From positions 3,034,957 to 3,098,956 of the forward strand of contig CP051238.1 of assembly GCA_017794925.1 (NCBI GenBank): DNA of 64,000 bases, given 5' to 3'. Both the position numbers and the translations under genes were made by a program. Within the stretch, counting starts at the first letter, position 1, and each line of letters begins with the position of its first letter. Positions 25,454 through 35,066 of the stretch are shown piece after piece. Origin of the DNA: Aestuariibacter sp. Its GTDB lineage: Bacteria; Pseudomonadota; Gammaproteobacteria; Enterobacterales; Alteromonadaceae. The notes below the pieces were generated by a model, which was given only the letters and a program-made list of their open reading frames with translations, searched no databases and was not told where the DNA came from.

Positions 25454-26812
25454 TCAGTTCAACCTGCGTTGAATGATGTACAATCGTCCGCCGAGCATAA
25501 TAGCGGCACTGGTTAATCCGGCAATAATACCCAGCCAAAAGCCGGTAGCGGCCAGTGGGGCTGCTGTTAGCCAGTCAGTTCTTCCCAAAATCACGCCAAC
25601 CGGCAGGCCTATCAGCCAGTAAGCACAAAAGGTAATGTAAAACATCGCCGTGGTGTCTTTGTAGCCGCGAAGTGCGTTGGCAGAGATAACTTGTACCGCG
25701 TCTGAGAATTGAAAAATGGCCGCAAAGAGCAGCAGCTTAAATGAGATGGCAAACACTTCTTCATTGCTAGTATATAAACCAATAATGAATCCTTTTGCCA
25801 GAACAGTAAAACAAGCCGTTAAACACGCGACTAAAGCGCCGATAAAGAGTGCACTTTTTACCGCAATCCGAGCTTGCTGTGGCCGTTGCTGGCCGATTCT
25901 ATAACCCACTCTTATTGACGTTGCCATACCCATACTCAGAGGGAACATGAACATTAACGCTGAGAAATTAAGCGCAATCTGATGTGCAGCGACGACGTTT
26001 GCGCCAAAAGGAGCCAACAGCAGGGCGATGACTGCGAATAAAGTGACTTCGAACAGGATGGTCATTGCTATGGGTAAACCAAATAATAACGTCGCTTTGA
26101 TTTCGGTGAAGCTTGGGGCGTGCCAGTGCTCAAATAATTTAAATGACTGCAAACGTGGCGCTACTCGTATATAGATCAAGGTAGCGAGACTCATTGCTAC
26201 GAACACAAGAGCCGTGGCAATTCCACAACCCGCGCCGCCGAATGCTGGAATGCCCCAGCCACCGTACACAAACAGGAAATTACCGGCGATATTAACTAAA
26301 AGACCGATAACCGTGATGGTCATACTGGGTTTCGTATGGCCAAGTGCTTCACAATAGTTTCGCGCCCACTGATAAAGCGCAAATGCCGGAAACGACCAGT
26401 ACACGTAGCGCACATAGTCCGCAGTAATGGCGGCGAGCGTGTCGTCCATCGGAAACACAGACACGATATCCGGGGCAAAGAACGCAGCCGTGAAGGGCAG
26501 TAGGCTGATCAGTAATAACAGATAACCCGCTTGTTGTGTGGTATTGGCAACCTGATGGTGTGCTTTGGCGCCGTGCAGGCGTGATACCAGTGGCGGGATA
26601 GCCAGTGCAATTCCCTGAATAAAGCTCATCACCGGAATGGTAATACTGAATCCCAAGGCGACGGCTGCCATGTCCACGGCACTATATCGGCCGGCAATAA
26701 TGGTGTCGCTGACGCCCATCAGCATTTGGGTTATTTGCGCGATCAGCAGGGGCCAGGCCAGTTTTATAAGACGCTGACTTTCGAGTGCTGTACGACGGGA
26801 AATCATACTCAT
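25454..26812 (-). CDS. MATE family multidrug/Na+ antiporter
   Basis: This inner-membrane exporter of about 452 residues has 12 hydrophobic segments in two MATE halves; the first begins AWPLLIAQITQMLMGVSDTIIAGR and the second near residue 235 (KATLLFGLPIAMTILFEVT), quoted only for their Pro and Asp-Thr landmarks. NorM-type members export cationic drugs in exchange for Na+ or H+. The frame extends to 26830, but the ATG at 26812 overlaps the moeA stop as ATGA, so translation is probably coupled. The physiological substrate is unknown. Confidence 0.9.
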   Translation of the reverse strand: MSMISRRTALESQRLIKLAWPLLIAQITQMLMGVSDTIIAGRYSAVDMAAVALGFSITIPVMSFIQGIALAIPPLVSRLHGAKAHHQVANTTQQAGYLLLLISLLPFTAAFFAPDIVSVFPMDDTLAAITADYVRYVYWSFPAFALYQWARNYCEALGHTKPSMTITVIGLLVNIAGNFLFVYGGWGIPAFGGAGCGIATALVFVAMSLATLIYIRVAPRLQSFKLFEHWHAPSFTEIKATLLFGLPIAMTILFEVTLFAVIALLLAPFGANVVAAHQIALNFSALMFMFPLSMGMATSIRVGYRIGQQRPQQARIAVKSALFIGALVACLTACFTVLAKGFIIGLYTSNEEVFAISFKLLLFAAIFQFSDAVQVISANALRGYKDTTAMFYITFCAYWLIGLPVGVILGRTDWLTAAPLAATGFWLGIIAGLTSAAIMLGGRLYIIQRRLN

Positions 26813-28050
26813 ACCGGCGAGGAAGCCCAAATGCTGAATGGCTGTATCATAATGGTATCGCCAGCACCTAATTCACTGACTTCAGCCGGGATTAACATAT
26901 AGCAATTCGCTTGAGCAATACCGGTCATCACGCCCGAGCTTTGTTTAGCATGCGGGGTAACCAAAATAGTGCCGTTATCATCTGTCTGGTACGTTGCACG
27001 CTGAAAATCCAGGCGACCAGCACGACGTTTTATGGATGTAGTGAGGGTGGCAGGTAATAATTGCCGGTGTGTGTCAGCAATGACCGGCTCACCTTGTAAG
27101 TGACGAATTAAAGGAATGACCAATTGCTCTGTCGTGACATGGGCAGATACAGGGTTGCCGGGAAGTCCACAAAATAGCGCATTTTTGATATGTCCAAACG
27201 CGAAAGGTTTACCCGGTTTTATGGCGACTTTCCAAAATCCGACATCGCCTAATTCGGCCAGGATGTCTTTGATAAAATCGGCGTCGCCCACTGACACGCC
27301 ACCGCTGGATATGATCAGATCGCATTGTTGCGATGCAGTCTCTAATGTTGCCTTTATGGTTTCTGGCTGGTCGGGTACGATACCGTAATCAATCAGGTTA
27401 ACCTGGAACTGGCTCAGCAACGCAGCAACACCAACACGGTTGGATTCATAAATCTGGCCTTTGGCTAATGGCTCGCCGGACGTTTTTAATTCATCGCCGG
27501 TGGCCAGCAGGCCAACAGTCACAGAGGAATAAACACTAACGGTTGCCATACCCAGAGAGCTGAGCAGCGTCAAATGAGATGGCATTAAACGGGTACCGGC
27601 TTGAATGACAGACTGCCCCGAGACAATATCGGCCCCAGTGGGACGAATGTTTTCGCCATTCACTGCGGTCTGTCGAACAACGATATGGTCGTCAAACCGT
27701 TCCACATTTTCCTGCATGATAACGGTATTGCAAGAATCTGGAACGGGGGCACCTGTCATTATTCGAGCACAGTGTCCGCGTTCGATGTAGTAATCTTCAC
27801 TGTCCCCCGCGAATATACTGGTGACGATGGGTAATTTATTGCCTTTTTTGGCGTCTTCAGCGTGCACGACATAGCCATCCATTGCTGAGTTATCGCAAGG
27901 TGGCACACTGACCGGCGCGATCACGTCCTGACTGGCAACCCGGTTTAATGCGTCAAGTAAAGGTACTGTGACAGATTCTGTTGCTGATGGCGCAGCAGAA
28001 AGCAGTGTGTTTAACGCATCTTGTAAAGGTAACCAGGGATTCGCAGCCAT
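26809..28050 (-). CDS. moeA: Molybdopterin molybdenumtransferase
   Basis: This 413-residue cytoplasmic enzyme inserts molybdate into adenylylated molybdopterin. The conserved blocks are DNSAMDGYVV near 48-57, VPDSCNTVIMQENV, the MoCF-fold loop SSGGVSVGDADF near 248-259 and LFCGLPGNPVSA near 308-319, and the C-terminal beta-barrel domain IV ends the protein. Length matches E. coli MoeA (411). It overlaps the downstream MATE gene by 4 nt. Other molybdenum-cofactor genes are not adjacent; the only related gene in the window is the MocA-like one at 19.9 kb. Confidence 0.93.
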   Translation of the reverse strand: MAANPWLPLQDALNTLLSAAPSATESVTVPLLDALNRVASQDVIAPVSVPPCDNSAMDGYVVHAEDAKKGNKLPIVTSIFAGDSEDYYIERGHCARIMTGAPVPDSCNTVIMQENVERFDDHIVVRQTAVNGENIRPTGADIVSGQSVIQAGTRLMPSHLTLLSSLGMATVSVYSSVTVGLLATGDELKTSGEPLAKGQIYESNRVGVAALLSQFQVNLIDYGIVPDQPETIKATLETASQQCDLIISSGGVSVGDADFIKDILAELGDVGFWKVAIKPGKPFAFGHIKNALFCGLPGNPVSAHVTTEQLVIPLIRHLQGEPVIADTHRQLLPATLTTSIKRRAGRLDFQRATYQTDDNGTILVTPHAKQSSGVMTGIAQANCYMLIPAEVSELGAGDTIMIQPFSIWASSPV

Positions 28051-28118
28051 AATAATGTCTTACAATTCAATAAGGCGCGAAGTATACCACCAAAGAACTG
28101 GTAGAGGGGAAGAGAATC

Positions 28119-28156
28119 GCGGCAAACAGCGTAACCCGGTGGTAGCTGTTTACCGC
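28119..28156 (-). terminator. Hairpin after the glucosylglycerate operon
   Basis: Arms of 12 nt with one mismatch (28119-28130 and 28145-28156) lie 6 nt after the last stop codon of the operon, with a 14-nt loop. The minus-strand sequence after it (gcgattctcttcccc) is only moderately T-rich, so it is a probable rather than a certain terminator. Confidence 0.45.
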
Positions 28157-28162
28157 TAAGCG

Positions 28163-29944
28163 TTAAGCATTCGCTTTACGGTATTCCTCGTAATCCATGT
28201 TGCTCAGCCAAACGGTTTGATAAGGTTTAAGCTGAATGAAACCAAGTACATCTTCAACCTGATCCCGGCTGATGAGATCAATCCAGTTATCCGTACCAAT
28301 CAGGTTAATATCCGATAGTAGAATTGACTGTTCTTCATCGGTCACATTGCTGATGCAGAAAATGCTCTGTTTGCGGTTAAGGCTTTGACGCCAGTAGCCA
28401 AACAATTTGGTTCCTAACTGCAAGGTAAACTGCGTTGCATTCGGGTGGAACGCCTCCTGCGCCTTGCGAATCCGGATCAACTGAGACAAACGCGTCAGCA
28501 CTTTGTGATGCTGAGAGTAGGGCGAGTCCAGTAAAGTTTCGAGTTCACCATAATCCCAGCGTTTGCGGTTAATCGAACGATTTTGCCCGGTGTTTGCCAC
28601 TTTCTCGTAATCGTTTGATGTGCCTAGCAGGCTGTGAATGTAAAGACCAGGAATACCTTCCATACCCAGCATAATCGCATGGGCACACAGGAAACGGTCT
28701 ATCTGATATTTATCTGGGCCTTTCACCGTGCCTTGCATAGCATCGAACAAGGTAATGTTGATTTCATAAGGCTTTTGCTGACCATTTTCTGATGAGCGCC
28801 ATGAAATACGACCACCAAAGTTCTGCATAGCCTGCACCAACGTACCTAATTCATCGTCGCTCAACAAGCCTTCGGCTGGACGTAACCCTATACCATCGTG
28901 TGAAGCGATGAAATTAAAGTACGTCGTCCCGTTTTGCGCTGGTGGCATACTCATCATCCAGTTTTTCAGATAAGTACAGTCGCCACTGACCATGGTATTC
29001 ACCAGCAACGGCGGCAGCGAGAAATTATAAATCGCATGTGCTTCGTTGGCGTTACCAAAATAGGTGAGGTTTTCCCGGTTGGGAATGTTGGTTTCAGTAA
29101 TGATAATGATACTGGGATCTACGTGCTCTATGAGCGTCCGCATCAACCGGATGACTTCATGCGTTTGTGGCAGGTTAATACATTTAGTACCAATGATTTT
29201 CCAAAGGAAAGCCACTGCGTCCAAACGAAACAACTTGGCCCCGTTATCAATGTAATGCTTGATAATCTGAATGAAGGTTAGCAAAACCTTCGGGTTTCTG
29301 AAATCGAAGTCTACCTGGTCGTGACTAAACGTACACCACACATGCTGAGTACCGTTGGCGGTTTCTGTTTCTCTTAGTAATGGACTGGTTCGCGGACGAG
29401 TCACTTCAGACAGATCTTCAGAGGGATCTGCGGTCATGAAGAAGTCACTACCCGGACCTTCGCCCTTGATAAAGTTATCGAACCACACACTGCGTGACGA
29501 GCAGTGGTTGATGACCAAATCGAACATTAATCCGTACTCAGCGGCGATACGGTGAACATCAGACCAGGTGCCAAGCCCTTCATTAACACTGGAATAGTTA
29601 ATTACCGAAAACCCATCGTCGGAACTGAAAGGGTAGAACGGTAGAATATGCACTTTGTTAATGGTGCTCTTACAGTAAGTATGTAAGAAACGGAAAAGCG
29701 TAAATAACGGAGACTCATGCTGATTCATCACGCTGTCACCATAGGTGATCATAATGATGTCCTGCTCGTCCCAGTAGTTCTGGTGTGGAGCAGGGATCTG
29801 AATGTCATCTTCGTCGTTTAACCCAATGGTATTCATTAACTGAGTGGCCAATTCACCCATAGGGATATCTGTCACCACATCAGCATAAATAAACTGCAGG
29901 TGGTGGCTAATTTTCTCGTGTAAGTAATCCCAGCGTTTTGTCAT
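28163..29944 (-). CDS. GH13 sucrose-phosphorylase-type enzyme, probable glucosylglycerate phosphorylase
   Basis: This 593-residue cytoplasmic (beta/alpha)8-barrel enzyme belongs to the GH13 subfamily 18 group of retaining phosphorylases. The nucleophile is Asp242 ([10 protein letters not shown]), the acid/base Glu283 (IIITETN) and the third acid Asp349 (ASHDGIG). The family cleaves an alpha-glucoside with phosphate to give glucose 1-phosphate. The sequence alone leaves sucrose, glucosylglycerol and glucosylglycerate as substrates. The three upstream genes make glucosylglycerate, so I infer glucosyl-glycerate + Pi to glucose 1-phosphate + glycerate. Such activity is known in this subfamily. 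It is the last gene of the operon, 3 nt after the synthase gene. Confidence 0.85.
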   Translation of the reverse strand: MTKRWDYLHEKISHHLQFIYADVVTDIPMGELATQLMNTIGLNDEDDIQIPAPHQNYWDEQDIIMITYGDSVMNQHESPLFTLFRFLHTYCKSTINKVHILPFYPFSSDDGFSVINYSSVNEGLGTWSDVHRIAAEYGLMFDLVINHCSSRSVWFDNFIKGEGPGSDFFMTADPSEDLSEVTRPRTSPLLRETETANGTQHVWCTFSHDQVDFDFRNPKVLLTFIQIIKHYIDNGAKLFRLDAVAFLWKIIGTKCINLPQTHEVIRLMRTLIEHVDPSIIIITETNIPNRENLTYFGNANEAHAIYNFSLPPLLVNTMVSGDCTYLKNWMMSMPPAQNGTTYFNFIASHDGIGLRPAEGLLSDDELGTLVQAMQNFGGRISWRSSENGQQKPYEINITLFDAMQGTVKGPDKYQIDRFLCAHAIMLGMEGIPGLYIHSLLGTSNDYEKVANTGQNRSINRKRWDYGELETLLDSPYSQHHKVLTRLSQLIRIRKAQEAFHPNATQFTLQLGTKLFGYWRQSLNRKQSIFCISNVTDEEQSILLSDINLIGTDNWIDLISRDQVEDVLGFIQLKPYQTVWLSNMDYEEYRKANA

Positions 29945-29947
29945 TGG

Positions 29948-31171
29948 CTACCCTCTGAATTCTTCGGTATCTGCTTCAACGGCCTCCAGCAAGCGATCCA
30001 GAATATCCGGTACCGCACTGGTAACACGGTTCCAACTTGGAATAAACGGTGTTTCCATTGGGTTTTCCAGGAAGTGCTGGCCGGCTTTCATGATATTGCT
30101 GGCGAACATCTCTACGGCTTTCTCTTCGCTGTGGATATCCAGAGTGAGTCCGTTCATCACGGCGTCGTTGTGATAGGTCTCAATGAAATCCAGTGCAATA
30201 CGGAAATAGGTCGCTTTAATCGAGCGGAACATTTCATTGCTAAAGGAAAAGCCCTGTGTGGCAAGCTTGCGGAATACCGCTTTGGTAATGTCGATAGACA
30301 TCTTCGACAAACCGCCTTGCTCGTTGTTAAGCGACAAGTCCTGATGTTTGTGATCATAGTTATCAGCAATATCAGCCTGACACAGTCGATTGTGTGAATA
30401 GTTGCGGTGCATTTCTGACAATACGCCAATTTCCAGACCCCAGTCACTGGGAATTCGGATATCGTTAAGCACGTCGCGACGGAACGAAAATTCCCCCGCC
30501 AGTGGATAGCGGAAGCTGTCCATAAACTCAATGTATTCGTTATCGCCCAGTGTGCGTTTTAACGCGCGGAGTAGCGGCGTCACTAACAAGCGCGAGACGC
30601 GGCCGTTGATTTTGCCGTCAGCAACCCTGGCGTAGTAGCCTTTACAGAACTCGTAGTTAAACTGAGGGTTGGCGACAGGGTAGATAAGACGGGCTAACAA
30701 ATCACGCTTATACGTCACGATATCGCAGTCGTGTAGTGCTACTGATTCCGCTTTATTAGAGGCCAGAATGTAACCCATGCAATACCAGACATTGCGGCCT
30801 TTACCTAGCTCTTTAGGCGCCAGATCAAGCGCTTGCAGCTCTTCATCGATGGCTTTTAAACGCGGGCCGTCGTTCCACAGAATTCTGTGGTGTTGTGGTA
30901 ATCGTTTAAAGAAACCCTGGGCGTGACGATACTGATCCGCATCGGCGCGATCCAGACCAATCACGATTTCAGATAAATAGGGTACATCGACCAGTTCGTC
31001 GACAATATGAGATAAAGCAGGGCCTTCCAACTCCGAAAACAGTGAAGGCAGAATCAGCGCCATTGGGCGCTTCTGCGAGAATCGCAACAACTCAGCTTCA
31101 AGCGCTTCTGTAGATCGGCTTGAAAGGTTGTGCAACGTGGTAACTACACCGTTTTGATAAAAATCGGCCAT
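29948..31171 (-). CDS. gpgS: Glucosyl-3-phosphoglycerate synthase (GT81-type)
   Basis: This 407-residue GT-A glycosyltransferase transfers glucose from NDP-glucose to 3-phosphoglycerate. The nucleotide-sugar segment is ALILPSLFSELEGPAL (38-53), the donor loop GKGRNVW lies at 123-129, and the metal-binding DxD is Asp148-Cys-Asp150 in ALHDCDIV. DWGLEIGVLSEMHR near 265 is the conserved acceptor-site block of GpgS proteins. It lies between the phosphatase gene (8-nt gap) and the phosphorylase gene (3-nt gap). Mannosyl-3-phosphoglycerate synthase is the main alternative, but it belongs to a different family (GT55). Confidence 0.88.
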   Translation of the reverse strand: MADFYQNGVVTTLHNLSSRSTEALEAELLRFSQKRPMALILPSLFSELEGPALSHIVDELVDVPYLSEIVIGLDRADADQYRHAQGFFKRLPQHHRILWNDGPRLKAIDEELQALDLAPKELGKGRNVWYCMGYILASNKAESVALHDCDIVTYKRDLLARLIYPVANPQFNYEFCKGYYARVADGKINGRVSRLLVTPLLRALKRTLGDNEYIEFMDSFRYPLAGEFSFRRDVLNDIRIPSDWGLEIGVLSEMHRNYSHNRLCQADIADNYDHKHQDLSLNNEQGGLSKMSIDITKAVFRKLATQGFSFSNEMFRSIKATYFRIALDFIETYHNDAVMNGLTLDIHSEEKAVEMFASNIMKAGQHFLENPMETPFIPSWNRVTSAVPDILDRLLEAVEADTEEFRG

Positions 31172-31179
31172 GTGTCCTC

Positions 31180-32004
31180 CTAATCTTTCAATGAAAGCAA
31201 TTGTGTGAGCATTTCCGTCCAGCCTTCGGGGCCGAGTAAGGTGCTGGTATATACGTTATCTTTTTTATCCAGCGTCGGTGGTTGATGAGTCGGCGAGGCT
31301 ATGCGAACTGCAATGTCTGCTGCTTCCATCATCGCAATATCGTTCTTGCCATCTCCCAACGCCACAGACGTGACATCGGTAGCGGTTTGGCGACGATATT
31401 CCTCCATAAACCAGCGTAGGGCTTTACCTTTGGTACACTCTCCGGAAATGTGTATAAATCTGCCACCTTCCAGCGGTGTGGCACCGCGTTCTTTTACGGC
31501 TTGTAAAAACGCTTGTTTCCTATCTTCTGTGCCAAGCCATAGCACGGGTTCGCCATACTGGCGTTTAGCCGCTAGCTGAGCGTCTTCTTCACTCAAGCCA
31601 GTGGCATCCATAATTTCCTGTACTGACATTTCACTAAAGTGAGTGAACTCAGCTGCAAAATCTGCCTTAACTATCTCAAGGAGTTTCAACCAATAACCCT
31701 TTGATGAAATAAATGACTTACACCAAAACCCGTCCTGCCATGTTGTACCGGCTGGTTTTTGCTCAAAAAAGCCATGGGGAATGAAAGCGGCTGCGCCGTT
31801 TTCAATGATAAACGGGCCTTTTAGTCCGATTTTCTCTCTCAGCTCCACCATTTCCAAAAAGGTCTTGCTGGTATTGGGGATAACGGGTGTGCCTTGGGCT
31901 TTTAACTTGTCCAGTGTGGGGGTGGCGGCGGCAAAGCTGTAAGTGTGGTGATCGAGCAATGTGCCATCCATGTCAGTAAAAATCACAGTATCTGACTGTT
32001 TCAT
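31180..32004 (-). CDS. Glucosyl/mannosyl-3-phosphoglycerate phosphatase (HAD-IIB)
   Basis: This 274-residue HAD phosphatase removes the phosphate from glucosyl- or mannosyl-3-phosphoglycerate, giving the free compatible solute. Motif I is FTDMDGTLLDH with nucleophile Asp11 and Asp13, motif II is VIPNTSKTF (Ser/Thr), and motif IV is ALGDGKNDIAMMEAAD. The IIB cap between residues 85 and 195 includes GGRFIHISGECTKGKAL, typical of the MPGP group. The gene overlaps the glycerate kinase gene by 4 nt (ATGA) and lies directly before gpgS. Sugar specificity is inferred from the adjacent synthase. Confidence 0.87.
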   Translation of the reverse strand: MKQSDTVIFTDMDGTLLDHHTYSFAAATPTLDKLKAQGTPVIPNTSKTFLEMVELREKIGLKGPFIIENGAAAFIPHGFFEQKPAGTTWQDGFWCKSFISSKGYWLKLLEIVKADFAAEFTHFSEMSVQEIMDATGLSEEDAQLAAKRQYGEPVLWLGTEDRKQAFLQAVKERGATPLEGGRFIHISGECTKGKALRWFMEEYRRQTATDVTSVALGDGKNDIAMMEAADIAVRIASPTHQPPTLDKKDNVYTSTLLGPEGWTEMLTQLLSLKD

Positions 32005-32888
32005 TCAAGTACCTTTTCTCTTTTTTGTTCTACTTGGCTTATCTGACGATGCGCGTCCAGGTGAAACACATAGTCACATTTTTCAGGCAATGTGGCTAAT
32101 CCATGTTCGGTTAGCCGTTGATAATGTTGTATAAACCGGGCTATTTGCTCGTCTGTCATGATGCCAGGGTGGTCGCTGCCGACGCGTGCTGCAAGTTTAT
32201 GTTCCTGTTCGGTTCGCCATTTGTAAACTTGATCAAAGGAAGGCGCTTTGAGCATTACCCAAGTTTGCATATAGTCATATAATGGCAGATAGTGTTCAGC
32301 CAACTGGCGGTTTACGTAGCTGCGCCAGATCCCCATTGAATCTTCATCTTTCTCTAACGCATTAACCGGCAAGGCGAGGGCATCTTTTTCTTGCGGCATG
32401 ACTCCCCAACACCAGCCTTCCATTAAGACAATATCAACGGGAGTATTCACTACGGGCCATTCGGTTACCGGAAACGGATTATCAATTGCTTTGTTAAATC
32501 GCGGTATAGATGCAGTGCCATATTGGCCAAGTTGTTTGTAGGTCTTCAGAGTCAGTTCGGTATCATGTGTCCCTGGCACGCCTCGCGTTACCAATAGCGG
32601 ATGTACTTTAACAGCCAACGCGTTTCGGCTGGACTGGTCAAGATAAAAGTCGTCCATCGACAAGGACACGACTTTCAGGCCTTTGTGCTGTGAAAGGTAA
32701 TACACTAAAAAATCGCACAATGTTGATTTGCCTGACCCTTGGCAACCATTTATGCCAACGAAATAAGGCTGGCTTGCACTATTTTGGTGCTCTGCTAAAT
32801 CCTCAGCTAAGGGTATGAACCACTTTTGTGCGATGTCTTTGTAGCTTTCCGGGAGCTGATGTTCTTCAAGAAATAAAGAAATATCCAT
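32001..32888 (-). CDS. P-loop kinase, probable D-glycerate 3-kinase
   Basis: This 295-residue cytoplasmic kinase has the P-loop GINGCQGSGKST at 45-56, the DDFYLD segment after strand 2 (a base-binding site shared with phosphoribulokinase/uridine-kinase relatives) and the GVPGTHD and EGWCWG blocks seen in plant-type GLYK glycerate kinases. It should convert glycerate and ATP to 3-phosphoglycerate. That fits the operon: its product is the acceptor of GpgS, and glycerate released by the phosphorylase can be re-used. The aaggc site before the ATG is acceptable. It is the first gene of the four. Confidence 0.85.
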   Translation of the reverse strand: MDISLFLEEHQLPESYKDIAQKWFIPLAEDLAEHQNSASQPYFVGINGCQGSGKSTLCDFLVYYLSQHKGLKVVSLSMDDFYLDQSSRNALAVKVHPLLVTRGVPGTHDTELTLKTYKQLGQYGTASIPRFNKAIDNPFPVTEWPVVNTPVDIVLMEGWCWGVMPQEKDALALPVNALEKDEDSMGIWRSYVNRQLAEHYLPLYDYMQTWVMLKAPSFDQVYKWRTEQEHKLAARVGSDHPGIMTDEQIARFIQHYQRLTEHGLATLPEKCDYVFHLDAHRQISQVEQKREKVLE

Positions 32889-33181
32889 GGCGCTGCCTTA
32901 TTGTATGAGCTGATAGCACAGTTTCTAAGGTTATTAGTCATTAATGCCTACAACATCTGTGCCAATGTTAGGTAAAAACTCAAGTTACAGCGAAGAACGA
33001 CATTTTGGCTGTCAGTGTTGCACAAAAATTGGTCGTTTGCAGTGTTCTGGCCCGAATTTATTGATTTTACTGGAAATGGAAAAGGAGAGTTTATTTCTGA
33101 AAGACATCTTGCTGCTGTAATATTTACACAGCGTCAGACCAGTAAATTATCGCTCACTGGCCTGCAAACACGGTTTAAACA
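32889..33181. other. Intergenic region upstream of the glucosylglycerate operon
   Basis: This 293-nt space separates the cmoB stop from the kinase start, both on the minus strand. It must hold the operon promoter unless the operon is read through from cmoAB. No confident -35/-10 pair, operator or intrinsic terminator was recognised. A short plus-strand frame in it looks like chance. Confidence 0.5.
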
Positions 33182-34159
33182 TTACTTTTTGATTGCAGTA
33201 ATCACCGCACGAGTCGGTGCAGGGTAACCTTCAATTGTTTTACTGTGATCGCTAGGATCGAGGAAATCTACAAGGGAGTGATTTGTCATCCACGAGGTCG
33301 CGCGCTGCTCTTCAACGGACGTGACACTGACATCTACGGTTTGACAGTTTTCAAAACCCAGGCGAGCCAGCCATATTTTTAACGCTTCACAGCTGGGCAG
33401 AAACCATACATTCCGCATTTGTGCATAGCGTTCACCGGCCATCAGGACAGTATTTTCGTCACCATCAACAACCAGTGTTTCCAGCACCAGTTGACCTCCT
33501 GGCTTTAATTGGTCCTTTAGCTGTTGCAGAAATTGCATCGGATCCTTGCGGTGGTACAGGACTCCCATTGAAAACACGGTATCAAAGGCTTTCAATGGCT
33601 GCATTTGCTCTATACCCAACGGCAGTAAATGTACGGGGGCTTTACCGATAAAGTGCTTAACAGCCATAAACTGAATAAGAAACAGCTGGGTTGGATCAAT
33701 ACCATACACATTCGCTGCGCCTTCTCCCAGCATTCGCCACAGGTGATAACCGCTGCCACAGCCAACATCAAGCACTTGCTTTCCTGCCAGAGGCGCTAAA
33801 TGGGGTTTTACGCGGTCCCACTTCCAGTCTGAACGCCATTCAGTGTCAATGTGGATACCATGAATATTAAATGGGCCTTTTCGCCAGGGCATAAACTGCC
33901 TGAGCAGGCCTTCTATTTGTTTTTGTTGGTATTCCGAAACAGACGTGCCGTCGCCAATGGTTACACCATTCGCGAACTCCAGGGTGTGTGGTTCGAGTAC
34001 AGGTAATTTATCAACCAGCTTTTGCCACTTTTTAAATTCACCGTGTAGTGCATGACGATACCAGTCGTCGAGCTGTTGGGGCAGGGTGTTTAACCAGTGA
34101 GAAAGAGGGCCATCCAGCAAATCCCGGTATGCTGCCGAAAACAAAACCTGTGAACTCAT
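33182..34159 (-). CDS. cmoB: tRNA U34 carboxymethyltransferase
   Basis: This 325-residue enzyme moves the carboxymethyl group of carboxy-S-adenosylmethionine to 5-hydroxyuridine 34 of tRNA, giving cmo5U for wobble decoding. The N-terminal domain is helical and the Rossmann methyltransferase domain begins at [15 protein letters not shown] near 125. [14 protein letters not shown] and [12 protein letters not shown] are characteristic CmoB blocks, as is [11 protein letters not shown]. Length equals that of E. coli CmoB (323). It is 10 nt downstream of cmoA, which makes its cofactor, so the two form an operon. Confidence 0.95.
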   Translation of the reverse strand: MSSQVLFSAAYRDLLDGPLSHWLNTLPQQLDDWYRHALHGEFKKWQKLVDKLPVLEPHTLEFANGVTIGDGTSVSEYQQKQIEGLLRQFMPWRKGPFNIHGIHIDTEWRSDWKWDRVKPHLAPLAGKQVLDVGCGSGYHLWRMLGEGAANVYGIDPTQLFLIQFMAVKHFIGKAPVHLLPLGIEQMQPLKAFDTVFSMGVLYHRKDPMQFLQQLKDQLKPGGQLVLETLVVDGDENTVLMAGERYAQMRNVWFLPSCEALKIWLARLGFENCQTVDVSVTSVEEQRATSWMTNHSLVDFLDPSDHSKTIEGYPAPTRAVITAIKK

Positions 34160-34169
34160 TAAACTGCCC

Positions 34170-34898
34170 TTATTTAATCGCGACTAATGACATGAAATTG
34201 TAGCACTTGTACCACATGACTACGTCTGAAAAACCCACATTGCGTAATCGTTTTTCATGAGTAGAAAAACTGTCGATTAACATGACGTTTTCCAGCGCAG
34301 CACGCTTTTGGCTGATTTCCAGCTCGCTGTAGCCATTATGGCGCTTAAAATTGAGGTGGAGTGTGTTAATTAGCGCGTTGCCTGCTTCCTGTTCATGTTG
34401 AACTTTTTCAGACAACACAAAAATACCTCCAGGATTAAGGCCATCATAGACACGCTTTACGATCTCTCGTCGTTCATCAGGTGCGATAAACTGCATAGTA
34501 AAATTCATGATTACCATAGAGGCATTATTAATGCTGGCAGATTGCGCATAGCCTTCAGATACGTGAATAGCATTGGGTAAATTAAACGCGTCGACTACTC
34601 GCTGACAGCGTTTAACCATGGCTTCAGAGCTGTCTATTGCGAAGATGTCACACTGATTAGCCGGACAGCGCCGAGCGACAGATAATGACGCAGCGCCCAG
34701 TGAGCAGCCTAAATCAAAGACGTTACTATGCGGGGTAACGTAGGCCTGACCGAGTTCGCCGATAGTATCTATGATGGTTTGATAACCTGGTACTGAGCGA
34801 TTAATCATGTCCGGAAATACGTCGGCGACTGCATCATCAAAACAAAAATCGCCTACATGGTCTCGCGGCGTAGCAAATATATTGTCTTTATTGGCCAC
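34170..34898 (-). CDS. cmoA: Carboxy-S-adenosylmethionine synthase
   Basis: This 242-residue enzyme makes carboxy-SAM from SAM and prephenate for use by CmoB. The order [33 protein letters not shown] and [16 protein letters not shown] (first parts quoted) aligns with E. coli CmoA from its N-terminus. The frame is open to 34961, but a GTG at 34898 with ggagac just upstream gives the family's start and length, so it was chosen. [12 protein letters not shown] and the LSEKV strand follow in place. It is divergent from the response regulator gene. Confidence 0.92.
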   Translation of the reverse strand: MANKDNIFATPRDHVGDFCFDDAVADVFPDMINRSVPGYQTIIDTIGELGQAYVTPHSNVFDLGCSLGAASLSVARRCPANQCDIFAIDSSEAMVKRCQRVVDAFNLPNAIHVSEGYAQSASINNASMVIMNFTMQFIAPDERREIVKRVYDGLNPGGIFVLSEKVQHEQEAGNALINTLHLNFKRHNGYSELEISQKRAALENVMLIDSFSTHEKRLRNVGFSDVVMWYKCYNFMSLVAIK

Positions 34899-35066
34899 AA
34901 TGTCTCCAATGCTCAAATGACGGCCGGCAATTTTACTCTGCCAACACAGAAAACCAAGCAAAAATGGAAAAAATTCATCAACAATCCAATTCTTTACTTC
35001 ATTATGTTAATCTTTAGTATTACCCTATGCTGATTATGCAGTAGAAAGCGATTGAGGCCTTTATTA

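Noticed and set aside
33015..33227. Plus-strand open frame of 70 codons before the glucosylglycerate operon
   Set aside because: It runs into the 3' end of cmoB in another frame and has no recognisable protein features.
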